A stretch of 16,825 nucleotides of DNA from Rhodobacterales bacterium CG2_30_65_12 (GTDB lineage Bacteria; Pseudomonadota; Alphaproteobacteria; Rhodobacterales; Rhodobacteraceae): assembly GCA_001873585.1 (NCBI GenBank), contig MNZL01000049.1:1-16825 (forward strand), given 5' to 3'. The first letter of the stretch is position 1; every line of letters begins with the position of its first letter. Of the stretch, positions 6,601 through 13,479 are shown piece by piece. The position numbers were made by a program, and so were the translations under genes. The notes under the pieces were generated by a model. That model saw only the letters and a list, made by a program, of their open reading frames with translations, did no database searches and was not told the DNA's origin.

Positions 6601-7317
6601 TTAGGCATCCTTCACCGTGCGCGCCAGTGCCAGCGTCGCCACATCGGCGGCCCCGGCTGAAAGGCAGGCCTCAGCCGCTGCAGCAAAGGTGGCGCCGGAG
6701 GTAAACACATCATCCACCAGCACCACCCGCCGGCCCTTCAACACACTGCTCCGCTTCGGGTGAGGACGAATCGCCCCTTTCATGTTGGCAAACCGGCCCT
6801 CGCGGCCCTTGCCCTCCTGCTTGTCCGTCCGGTTGGGACGAATGAGCGCAGTGGGTGCCACGTCATGCCCGGTCTGCCGGGCCAGCGCGCGGGCAAGCTC
6901 CGAGGCCTGATTGTAGCGCCGGGCAAAAATCCGCGTCCAATGCGCCGGGATCGGCACGATCAGCGTATCGGGGGTGAACAGCTCGCGCCCGGCGCGGGCC
7001 ATCCAGCCAGCGGCGGGCGGCACGAGATCGAGCCGGTCCGCGAGCTTGATCTGCAGCACCATGCGGCGGGCGTTTCCGGTGTAGATCATCGCCGCCCGCC
7101 CGCGCGACCAAGGCCGGGCGATCACCATGCAATCGTCGCACAGATCCACCTCATCATCGTTTTCACCCAGAAGCGGCGTGCCGCATGTATCGCAAACATG
7201 GCCGACGATGAAGGGCGTTTCGGCCCAGCACTTGCCACAGAGGCCGTGCTCATCGGCGATTGGTGTGCCGCAGCTTGCGCACTGCGGCGGATAGAGGATG
7301 GCGAGTGGCGATTGCAT
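6601..7317 (-). CDS. comF: ComF-family phosphoribosyltransferase-like protein
   Basis: A 238-residue protein. The N-terminus holds a double zinc ribbon with four CxxC pairs (C13/C16, C27/C30, C42/C45, C60/C63). The C-terminal part is a phosphoribosyltransferase fold with the PRPP-loop signature VVLVDDVFTSGAT at 198-210. LIVPIPAHWTRIFARRYNQA near 119-138 is the conserved ComF core. ComF/GntX proteins act in DNA uptake during competence in some bacteria and in use of external DNA or carbon sources in others; the biochemical activity is not established. The ATG at 7317 has a good AGGACAGGA ribosome-binding site. First gene of the comF-grxC-amidase-marR run, divergent from the NDUFAF5-like gene with 29 bases between starts. 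Confidence 0.93.
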   Translation of the reverse strand: MQSPLAILYPPQCASCGTPIADEHGLCGKCWAETPFIVGHVCDTCGTPLLGENDDEVDLCDDCMVIARPWSRGRAAMIYTGNARRMVLQIKLADRLDLVPPAAGWMARAGRELFTPDTLIVPIPAHWTRIFARRYNQASELARALARQTGHDVAPTALIRPNRTDKQEGKGREGRFANMKGAIRPHPKRSSVLKGRRVVLVDDVFTSGATFAAAAEACLSAGAADVATLALARTVKDA

Positions 7318-7346
7318 TCTTGTCCTGTCCTTATATGGTCCGCGCC

Positions 7347-8150
7347 ATGGCTGACCTTGTCGATCCCTCCCGCCTTGCCCTTGTCCGCGCCCGTGCGCGC
7401 GATGACGCGATGTTTCTCCAGCAGGAGGCCGCCGACGAGGTGAAGGATCGGCTGGAAATGGTTAACAGAACGTTTACGCGCCCGGCCGTGGTGACGGGAT
7501 TTCCGCATGTGTGGCGTTCTGTCTTTCCGCAAGCGGTGATCGTGCCCGACGATGAGGTGCTTGCGCTGGAACCGGGCGCGCATGATCTCGTGATCCACGG
7601 CCTCTCGCTGCACTGGGCGAACGACCCGGTGACGCAACTGTTTCAATGCGGCAAGGCTTTGGCACCCGACGGATTGTTCATCGGCGTCACCTATGCCGGG
7701 CAAACCCTCAGCGAGCTGCGCGCGGTGCTCGGCGAAACCGAGATCGAAACGCGCGGCGGCCTTTCGCCCCGGGTGCTGCCGATGGCCGAGATTCGTGACC
7801 TTGGGCACATTTTGCAAATGGCAGGCCTGGCCCTGCCAGTGGCCGATGCGGCGGTGCGCACGGTGACATATGCCGACGCCTATGCGCTGATGCGTGATCT
7901 GCGCGCGATGGGTGAGGGCAATGCGCTGCGCGCGCGCGCTGGCCCCGGCACGCGCGCCTATTTCGACCGTGCTGCCGCGCGCTACGCCGAGGCCTACGGG
8001 CAAGACGGGCGCATACCGGCCACCTTCGAGATGGTGTTTCTCACCGGTTGGGCGCCGCACGAAAGCCAGCAGAAACCGCTCAAACCAGGCTCCGCCGCCG
8101 CCCGGCTGGCCGATGCACTGGGCGCCGCCCAATCCAAACTGCCGGATTGA
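7347..8150 (+). CDS. NDUFAF5-like (class I methyltransferase-fold) protein, probable complex I assembly factor
   Basis: A 267-residue protein in the same family as mitochondrial NDUFAF5, which modifies an arginine of the complex I subunit NDUFS7. Shared blocks: GLSLHWANDPVTQLFQCGKA (85-104), LAPDGLFIGVTYAGQTLSEL (105-124), GGLSPRVLPMAEIRDLGHIL (137-155), ALMRDLRAMGEGNAL (180-194), and GRIPATFEMVFLTGWAPHES (221-240). The first part of the Rossmann-type domain is shortened: around 45-66 (TRPAVVTGFPHVWRSVFPQA) the normal GxGxG SAM motif is missing. It could bind SAM atypically, use another cofactor, or be non-enzymatic. The ATG at 7347 gives MADLVDPSRL; an ATG at 7335 would add four residues, and neither has a clear ribosome-binding site. 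hemH follows after 51 bases. Confidence 0.85.
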   Translation: MADLVDPSRLALVRARARDDAMFLQQEAADEVKDRLEMVNRTFTRPAVVTGFPHVWRSVFPQAVIVPDDEVLALEPGAHDLVIHGLSLHWANDPVTQLFQCGKALAPDGLFIGVTYAGQTLSELRAVLGETEIETRGGLSPRVLPMAEIRDLGHILQMAGLALPVADAAVRTVTYADAYALMRDLRAMGEGNALRARAGPGTRAYFDRAAARYAEAYGQDGRIPATFEMVFLTGWAPHESQQKPLKPGSAAARLADALGAAQSKLPD

Positions 8151-8174
8151 CCGTATCGTTCGGTAGGCTATCAC
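8147..8174 (+). promoter_or_regulatory. Possible sigma-70 promoter for hemH
   Basis: TTGACC at 8147-8152, overlapping the stop of the preceding gene, is followed after 16 bases by TATCAC at 8169-8174. Predicted transcription would begin near 8181, giving a leader of about 20 bases that includes the AAGAGAG ribosome-binding site (8188-8194). The -35 is strong and the -10 partial. hemH may also be read from the upstream gene. Confidence 0.4.
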
Positions 8175-8201
8175 CGGCCGACCCAGCAAGAGAGCCCAGA
8201 C

Positions 8202-9248
8202 ATGCGCGACACCACCCATATGCCCGCCGACCATCCGACGATCCCCGCCGAGAAAGTGGGCGTGCTCATTGCCAACCTCGGCACGCCGGATAATTACGAT
8301 TACTGGTCGATGCGGCGGTATCTAAGCGAATTTCTGTCCGACCAGCGGGTGATCGACTATCCGAAGTGGAAGTGGCAGCCGCTCCTGCAAGGGATCATCC
8401 TGTCGATCCGACCATTCCGATCCGGGGCAAACTACAAGTCGATCTGGAACCACGCGCTTGGCGAGAGCCCGCTCATGACGATCACCAAGGCGCAGACGGC
8501 CAAGCTGCGCGGTGCGCTTGAGGCGCGGTTCGGTGATCGGGTGATGGTGGATTTCGCCATGCGTTACGGCAATCCCTCGACGCAATCGAAGGTGGCGGAG
8601 ATGGTGAAGGCCGGTTGCACCAAGATTCTCTTTTTTCCGCTCTACCCGCAGTATTCCGGCCCCACCACAGCCACGGCGAACGACGCGTTTTTCCGCGCCT
8701 TGATGGAGCAGACCTGGCAGCCGGCGGCCCGCACCGTGCCCGCCTATTTCGACCAAGCAAGCTACATCGAGGCGCTGGCGCAATCGGTCGAGCGGGCCTA
8801 CCCCAGCGAGGCGCAAGCGCCAGACGTGCTGGTGTGCTCCTATCATGGCGTGCCGCAGCGCTACCTGATGCAGGGCGACCCCTACCATTGCCATTGCCAG
8901 AAAACCACGCGGCTTCTGCGCGAGCGGCTGGGTTGGGCACAAGACCGGGTGATAACCACCTTCCAGTCAAAGTTCGGGCCGGAAGAATGGCTCAAGCCCT
9001 ACACCGTCAAGGAAGTCGCCCGGCTGGCGGAAACGGGCAAGAAAACCATCGCCGTGATCGCGCCCGCGTTTTCGTCGGATTGCATCGAAACGCTCGAAGA
9101 GATCAACGAGGAGATCCAGGAGAGCTTTACCCACGCGGGCGGCGAGAACTTTACATACCTGCCCTGCCTCAACGACGACGACGCGCATGTTGCGATGATG
9201 GCGGAGGTGGTTGAGGACAACTTGAAAGGCTGGATCGAGGCGGAATAG
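8202..9248 (+). CDS. hemH: Ferrochelatase
   Basis: A 348-residue enzyme inserting Fe2+ into protoporphyrin IX, the last step of protohaem synthesis. The N-terminal half has VLIANLGTPDNYDYWSMRRY (21-40), GESPLMTITKAQ (87-98) and MRYGNPS (120-126). FFPLYPQYSGPTTATANDAF (144-163) is the core chelatase block. SYHGVPQRYLMQGDPYHCHC (213-232) contains the catalytic H215, and FQSKFGPEEWLKPYT (254-268) follows. SSDCIETLEEI (291-301) carries the conserved acidic residue E296. Length matches bacterial HemH. The ATG at 8202 has AAGAGAG upstream; an in-frame ATG at 8220 is a weaker option. The C-terminus ends at KGWIEAE, without a membrane anchor or cysteine cluster. Converges with the next gene across only 8 bases. 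Confidence 0.98.
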   Translation: MRDTTHMPADHPTIPAEKVGVLIANLGTPDNYDYWSMRRYLSEFLSDQRVIDYPKWKWQPLLQGIILSIRPFRSGANYKSIWNHALGESPLMTITKAQTAKLRGALEARFGDRVMVDFAMRYGNPSTQSKVAEMVKAGCTKILFFPLYPQYSGPTTATANDAFFRALMEQTWQPAARTVPAYFDQASYIEALAQSVERAYPSEAQAPDVLVCSYHGVPQRYLMQGDPYHCHCQKTTRLLRERLGWAQDRVITTFQSKFGPEEWLKPYTVKEVARLAETGKKTIAVIAPAFSSDCIETLEEINEEIQESFTHAGGENFTYLPCLNDDDAHVAMMAEVVEDNLKGWIEAE

Positions 9249-9256
9249 TCGCTGAT

Positions 9257-10174
9257 TCAGACCCTCCAGCCGTGGCTTTTGCAGGTCTCGATGATCTGCG
9301 CCTCCGCTTCTTCGGTATCGGCCTTGATCGCGTTCAGGTGGACGAACCAATAGAGGTAGCGCGCCATCGGAGGGCCGCCTTCTTCCACCCTGCGCCAGGC
9401 TTCATCGACGCCAAGCTGCGAGACTCGCGGCATCGCGTGGTGAAAATCTGTCTCGGCAAAAAGCAACGCTGGCTTGCGGAAGAAAAAGCCCGAAAGCGCA
9501 GCGGCAGAGTTCTGCGTGACCACGAAGTTACACACACGAAGGGCCTCTTCCATGCTGCCCGTCTGCACCGATACGCGTGGATCATCTGCGGCGATGCGCT
9601 CGATCGCAGCGATCTCGTCTGGTGAATAGGTCTCGCCCGGATGCAGACCAAGCAGGATACGGCGCGCACCGGCGCGGCCTTGCACCTCTGCGATCATGTC
9701 GACAGGGCTCATCGACTGGAATGAGCGATGAGCGAGCAATCGCCCTTGAAGCGGCACATAGATGAGCCCTGATGTTTCGGCTTTCAAGGGCGCCTTGCGA
9801 AACAGGTATTGGCGCCAGCGGTTGAACCAGTCAAGCGCCAGATCAGTGTCTATTTCAGCCGGATCGAATGTTTTTTGTGCTACGCCAAACGCCCAGCGAT
9901 GCGCCGTCGGCTCTATCCGCCAGTAGGGATAATAATAGGCCCGGCGCATCGAGAGCGCCCGGGGATGAAATGGATCTTTCATCAAGAACAGCGCGTAGCC
10001 CTGCCGTGCCGCCGACCTGAGCCGGTCAGCGTCGGTGTCTTCCACCAGCGCCACCCGAAAGCCGCGCCCCTCAAACGCGGCGCGCACCTTGTTGACGAAG
10101 CCAAAATCCCCCGCCCGCGCCATCTCAAGGATGGTCGGCTCCAGGTGGATGCGCAGGATGTCGTGGCGCAGCAT
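9257..10174 (-). CDS. Uncharacterised protein, possibly GT-B / capsule-synthesis-like
   Basis: A 305-residue protein not firmly recognised. It has no signal peptide or membrane segment. The N-terminal half has an unusual aromatic-rich stretch (MRRAYYYPYWRIEPTAHRW, 76-94, then a Trp-rich region near 116-121). The C-terminal half has ILLGLHPGETYSPDEI (173-188), VVTQNSAAALSGFFFRKPAL (218-237), then LLFAETDFHHAMP. A 'hP.e ... NS..a..g...kP' arrangement resembles the donor-sugar half of GT-B enzymes of the capsule type (KpsC/KpsS-like), where an Asn-Ser turn contacts the nucleotide. That is a weak fold-level inference; no polysaccharide genes lie nearby. Start ATG at 10174 lacks a clear ribosome-binding site. 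It is divergent from hslV and convergent with hemH, so it is a monocistronic insert between conserved genes. Confidence 0.72.
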   Translation of the reverse strand: MLRHDILRIHLEPTILEMARAGDFGFVNKVRAAFEGRGFRVALVEDTDADRLRSAARQGYALFLMKDPFHPRALSMRRAYYYPYWRIEPTAHRWAFGVAQKTFDPAEIDTDLALDWFNRWRQYLFRKAPLKAETSGLIYVPLQGRLLAHRSFQSMSPVDMIAEVQGRAGARRILLGLHPGETYSPDEIAAIERIAADDPRVSVQTGSMEEALRVCNFVVTQNSAAALSGFFFRKPALLFAETDFHHAMPRVSQLGVDEAWRRVEEGGPPMARYLYWFVHLNAIKADTEEAEAQIIETCKSHGWRV

Positions 10175-10189
10175 GGGGCGAAGTTAAAG

Positions 10190-10216
10190 CTGGCCGGGAA
10201 GGCCGGCAAGGCCGGT
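10190..10216 (+). repeat. Three tandem 9-bp GGCCGG repeats upstream of hslV
   Basis: Three consecutive 9-mers: CTGGCCGGG (10190-10198), AAGGCCGGC (10199-10207) and AAGGCCGGT (10208-10216). All share GGCCGG in phase. They end 2 bases before the -35 box proposed for hslV and lie 15 bases from the start of the divergent gene. They may be a protein-binding site, a slippage-prone repeat, or chance in GC-rich DNA. Confidence 0.6.
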
Positions 10217-10218
10217 GG

Positions 10219-10247
10219 TTGCCGTCTTCGCGCATGGGGACCATATA
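10219..10247 (+). promoter_or_regulatory. hslV: Probable hslVU promoter (sigma-70 or RpoH-like)
   Basis: TTGCCG at 10219-10224, a 17-base spacer, then CATATA at 10242-10247 (within GACCATATAG). Predicted start is near 10254, giving a short leader with the GGAGG ribosome-binding site at 10262-10266. hslVU is heat-inducible in many proteobacteria, and alphaproteobacterial RpoH promoters have a TTG-type -35 and a C-rich -10 start resembling CCATAT, so RpoH recognition is possible. This is inferred by eye. Confidence 0.55.
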
Positions 10248-10270
10248 GCGGGGAAAGAGATGGAGGCGAT

Positions 10271-10828
10271 ATGGCGCACAAGGATTTTCCCGGCTGGCAC
10301 GGCACCACGATCATTGGCGTGAGGAAGGCTGGCAAGGTGGTGATCGCGGGCGACGGTCAGGTGAGCCTGGGCCAAACCGTGATCAAGGGCACCGCGCGCA
10401 AGGTGCGCAGGCTTACGCCCGGCGGGCACGAGATCGTCGCGGGGTTTGCTGGCTCCACCGCTGATGCCTTCACCCTGCTGGAACGGCTGGAAGCCAAGCT
10501 TGAATCCACCCCCGGCCAGCTTGCCCGCGCCTGCGTCGAACTGGCGAAGGACTGGCGCACCGACAAGTATTTGCAAAAGCTCGAAGCGATGCTGATCGTC
10601 ACCGATGGCGACGGGCTTTTCGTGGTCACTGGCGCCGGCGACGTGCTGGAGCCGGAGCATGACGTGACCGCCATCGGCTCGGGTGGCAACTACGCGCTCG
10701 CCGCCGCGCGAGCGATCATGGACAGCGATAAATCGGCCGAGGATATCGCCCGCACCGCCATGGCGATCGCCGCCGATATCTGCGTTTACACCAACGGCAA
10801 CCTGACCGTGGAGACCATCGAGAAATGA
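10271..10828 (+). CDS. hslV: ATP-dependent protease subunit HslV (ClpQ)
   Basis: A 185-residue proteasome-type peptidase subunit that assembles with the HslU ATPase to degrade cytoplasmic proteins. The sequence MAHKDFPGWHGTTIIGVRK shows an 11-residue propeptide before the mature N-terminal threonine T12, the catalytic nucleophile; E. coli HslV has only the initiator Met before TTI. VVIAGDGQVSLGQTVIKGTA and GFAGSTADAFTLLERLE are family signatures, and IGSGGNYALAAARAI follows in the C-terminal half. The ATG at 10271 has GGAGG at 10262-10266. The frame is open upstream into the divergent gene, but that part is antisense. The stop overlaps the hslU start (ATGA), giving translational coupling. Confidence 0.98.
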   Translation: MAHKDFPGWHGTTIIGVRKAGKVVIAGDGQVSLGQTVIKGTARKVRRLTPGGHEIVAGFAGSTADAFTLLERLEAKLESTPGQLARACVELAKDWRTDKYLQKLEAMLIVTDGDGLFVVTGAGDVLEPEHDVTAIGSGGNYALAAARAIMDSDKSAEDIARTAMAIAADICVYTNGNLTVETIEK

Positions 10829-12135
10829 CCGACCTGACCCCGCGCGAGATCGTCTCCGAGCTTGATCGCTTCATCATCGGCCAGAAAGACGCCAAGCGCG
10901 CCGTTGCCGTGGCGCTGCGCAACCGTTGGCGGCGCAAGCAGCTCAATCCGGAGCTGCGCGAGGAGGTTTATCCCAAAAACATCCTGATGATCGGGCCCAC
11001 CGGCGTGGGCAAGACCGAGATCAGCCGGCGCCTTGCCAAGCTGGCGCGCGCGCCGTTCATCAAGGTGGAGGCGACCAAGTTTACCGAAGTTGGCTACGTT
11101 GGCCGCGATGTGGAGCAAATCGTGCGCGATCTGGTTGATTCCGCGATCCTCCAGACCCGCTCCCAAATGCGCGAAGACGTGAAGGCCGCTGCCGAAGCGC
11201 AGGCCGAAACCCGGGTGATCGAGGCCCTCGCCGGCAAGGACGCGCGCGAGCAGGCCCGCGAGATGTTTCGCGCCAAGCTGCGCTCGGGCGAGCTCAACGA
11301 CCACGAAATCGAGCTCGATCTGCAAGACAATTCCACCGGCGGTATGCCGATGTTTGACATCCCCGGCCAGCCAGGCATGGGCATGGGCGTGGCCTCGCTG
11401 GGAGATATCTTCGGCAAGGCTTTTGGCGGGCGCACGGTGCGGCGCAAGATGACGGTGGCCGATAGCTACGGTGTGCTCGTGGCCGAGGAAGCCGACAAGC
11501 TCCTCGACGACGAAGCGGTGACCAAGGCTGCGCTGGAGGCGGTGGAGCAGAACGGTATCGTCTTTCTCGACGAGATCGACAAGGTCTGCGCCCGGGCTGA
11601 GGCGCGCGGCGGCGACGTGAGCCGCGAAGGTGTGCAGCGCGATCTCTTGCCGCTGATCGAGGGCACCACGGTGAGCACCAAGCACGGGCCGGTGAAGACC
11701 GACCATATACTGTTTATCGCGTCCGGCGCCTTCCACACCGCCAAGCCATCGGACCTGCTGCCGGAGCTTCAGGGCCGGCTGCCGATCCGGGTGGAGCTTT
11801 CGGCGCTCACCGAAGACGATTTCGTGCGCATTCTCACCGAGACCGACAACGCGCTCACGCTGCAATATTCCGCCCTCATGGGCACCGAAGAGGTGGGCGT
11901 GAGCTTCACCCCTGACGGCATAGCCGCCATTGCCCGGATCGCGGCGGACGTGAACCGGAGCGTGGAAAACATTGGCGCGCGGCGGCTTTACACGGTGATA
12001 GAACGGGTGTTTGAAGAGCTGAGCTTCACCGCGCCCGACCGTTCGGGAGAGGTGATCGTGGTCGATGCCGGGTTTGTCGAGGCGAACCTGGGCGAGTTGA
12101 TGCGTTCGGCCGACGTGAGCCGCTACATGCTGTAA
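10825..12135 (+). CDS. hslU: ATP-dependent protease ATPase subunit HslU (ClpY)
   Basis: A 436-residue AAA+ unfoldase that feeds substrates to HslV. N-terminus TPREIVSELDRFIIGQKDAK; Walker A GPTGVGKT at 57-64; pore loop GYVGRDVEQ at 90-98; Walker B IVFLDEID at 245-252; ELQGRLPIRVEL at 314-325 with a likely arginine finger R318; sensor-2 region GARRLYTV near 384-391. The I-domain inserted between Walker A and B (about 110-240) has the usual charged helices plus a Gly/Met-rich loop (GMPMFDIPGQPGMGMGVASL, 173-192). The C-terminus ends in RYML, the hydrophobic tail that docks into HslV. Overlaps hslV by 4 bases. Length matches the family. Confidence 0.99.
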   Translation: MTDLTPREIVSELDRFIIGQKDAKRAVAVALRNRWRRKQLNPELREEVYPKNILMIGPTGVGKTEISRRLAKLARAPFIKVEATKFTEVGYVGRDVEQIVRDLVDSAILQTRSQMREDVKAAAEAQAETRVIEALAGKDAREQAREMFRAKLRSGELNDHEIELDLQDNSTGGMPMFDIPGQPGMGMGVASLGDIFGKAFGGRTVRRKMTVADSYGVLVAEEADKLLDDEAVTKAALEAVEQNGIVFLDEIDKVCARAEARGGDVSREGVQRDLLPLIEGTTVSTKHGPVKTDHILFIASGAFHTAKPSDLLPELQGRLPIRVELSALTEDDFVRILTETDNALTLQYSALMGTEEVGVSFTPDGIAAIARIAADVNRSVENIGARRLYTVIERVFEELSFTAPDRSGEVIVVDAGFVEANLGELMRSADVSRYML

Positions 12136-12141
12136 TCCGGC

Positions 12142-12165
12142 TTTTCTTTTCGCGCGAAAAGGAAG
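12142..12165 (+). promoter_or_regulatory. Perfect 16-bp palindrome / hairpin between hslU and the MFS gene
   Basis: CTTTTCGCGCGAAAAG at 12146-12161 is a perfect inverted repeat. As RNA the stem can extend outwards by four pairs, two of them G-U, to about 10 bp around a GCGC loop. No T-run follows on the plus strand, so it is not a standard intrinsic terminator. It ends at GGAAG (12161-12165), which could be part of the downstream ribosome-binding site. It could be an operator, a 3'-end hairpin protecting hslVU mRNA, or a translational control element. Confidence 0.55.
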
Positions 12166-12175
12166 ATGGGGAGGG

Positions 12176-13390
12176 ATGGGATTTTTCGCCTTCCTCCGCA
12201 CCAACATGGCTTGGCTCACGGCCGGGTTTCTGCTGACCTTCACGTCAAGCTTCGGGCAGACGTTTTTCATCTCGATCTTTGCCGGCGAGATCCGCGCAAC
12301 GTTTGGCTTGAGCAATGGCCAATGGGGCGGGCTTTACACGCTTGCCACCTCTGCCTCGGCCATCGCCATGGTCTGGGCCGGTGTGTTGACCGACCGTTAC
12401 CGTGTGCGCAGCCTCGGCGCCTGGATATTGTCCGGGCTCGCGCTCGCCAGCCTCGCCATGGCGGCGGTGCCATCGGTCTGGGTGTTGGTGCTGGTGATCT
12501 TCGGCTTGCGCTTCACCGGGCAGGGGATGACGAGCCAGATCGCCGTGGTGGCGATGGCGCGCTGGTTTGTGGCAACGCGCGGCAAGGCCGTTGCCATCGC
12601 CAGGCTCGGCCACCCGATTGGTGAGGCGCTTCTGCCGGTAACCTTCGTTGCCCTGCTTGGCGTTATGAATTGGCGTCTCCTCTGGGTCGTCGCCGCCGGG
12701 GCCGTGCTGCTTGCGATTCCGGTGCTCAGCCTGCTGCTCCAGCGCGAGCGCATTCCTTCGGAAATGAGCATGGGCAACGATGCGGCCGGCATGGGCGGGC
12801 GCCATTGGAACCGGCACGATGTGTTGCATCACCGGCTGTTCTGGTTTGCCGTGCCGTTGCTGATTGGCCCACCCGCCTTTGGCACCGCGCTGTTTTTTCA
12901 CCAGGTGCATCTGACCGAAGTCAAAGGTTGGCCCCTCCTGCAATACGTTGCGTTGCTTCCGCTCTATTCCGGGGTGAACCTCATTACGATGCTGGGCAGC
13001 GGCTGGGCGGTAGACCGGCTGGGAACGGCAAGGTTGATCCCGTGGGTGCTGCTGCCGATGGCTCTCGGATTTTTTCTGATGGGGCAGGCGCAAAGCCTCG
13101 CCGGAGCCGCCGTAGCGCTCTTGCTTTTCGGCGTTACCAACGGCGCGAACGGCACCGTGCCAGCGGCGTTTTGGGCCGAGTTCTATGGCACCCGCCACAT
13201 TGGCGCGATCAAGGCGCTCTCTGCCGCCCTGATGGTGTTCGGATCGGCTATCGGGCCGGGGCTGACCGGCGCTCTGATCGACCTTGGGTATCCGTTTCCC
13301 ACCCAGATGCTTGCCATCGCCGTCTACTTCGTTTTCGCCGCCGGTCTGATGGCGTTCGGCATCCGCTCGGCGCGGCTCTCGGCGAATTGA
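12176..13390 (+). CDS. MFS transporter
   Basis: A 404-residue inner-membrane protein with about 12 hydrophobic helices in two halves separated by a charged central loop (RERIPSEMSMGNDAAGMGGR near 190-209). The loop after helix 2 has GVLTDRYRVRSLG, a form of MFS motif A. LRFTGQGMTSQIAVVAMARW and GKAVAIARLGHPIGEALLP in the N-terminal half, and GSGWAVDRLGTARL in the second half, are typical of a proteobacterial MFS subgroup whose substrate is unknown. The ATG at 12176 is preceded by GGAAG (10 bases away) and by GGGAGG almost touching the start; an alternative ATG at 12206 would cut into helix 1. It lies 40 bases after hslU. Specificity cannot be stated. Confidence 0.9.
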   Translation: MGFFAFLRTNMAWLTAGFLLTFTSSFGQTFFISIFAGEIRATFGLSNGQWGGLYTLATSASAIAMVWAGVLTDRYRVRSLGAWILSGLALASLAMAAVPSVWVLVLVIFGLRFTGQGMTSQIAVVAMARWFVATRGKAVAIARLGHPIGEALLPVTFVALLGVMNWRLLWVVAAGAVLLAIPVLSLLLQRERIPSEMSMGNDAAGMGGRHWNRHDVLHHRLFWFAVPLLIGPPAFGTALFFHQVHLTEVKGWPLLQYVALLPLYSGVNLITMLGSGWAVDRLGTARLIPWVLLPMALGFFLMGQAQSLAGAAVALLLFGVTNGANGTVPAAFWAEFYGTRHIGAIKALSAALMVFGSAIGPGLTGALIDLGYPFPTQMLAIAVYFVFAAGLMAFGIRSARLSAN

Positions 13391-13479
13391 TGCGCAGAGG
13401 CGGGGCGTCCCGGCTTATTCACTGGCGGATTGCACCCAACCAGCGTAGCTCGACGCGAAACCTGTCGGGATAGACCTAA

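Noticed and set aside
8886..8897. CHC pair in ferrochelatase (C230, C232) as a possible [2Fe-2S] ligand set.
   Set aside because: The C-terminal cysteine cluster that accompanies iron-sulfur ferrochelatases is not present; the protein ends KGWIEAE. Two nearby cysteines alone are not enough.
9809..10270. Long in-frame upstream extension of hslV on the plus strand.
   Set aside because: It is antisense to the orphan gene and runs through the promoter and repeats; the ATG at 10271 has GGAGG and the correct propeptide.
13401..13412. Small GC-rich inverted repeat after the MFS gene (CGGG-GCGT-CCCG) as a terminator.
   Set aside because: The stem is only 4 bp and is followed by GCTTATTC, not a T-run; likely chance in GC-rich sequence.
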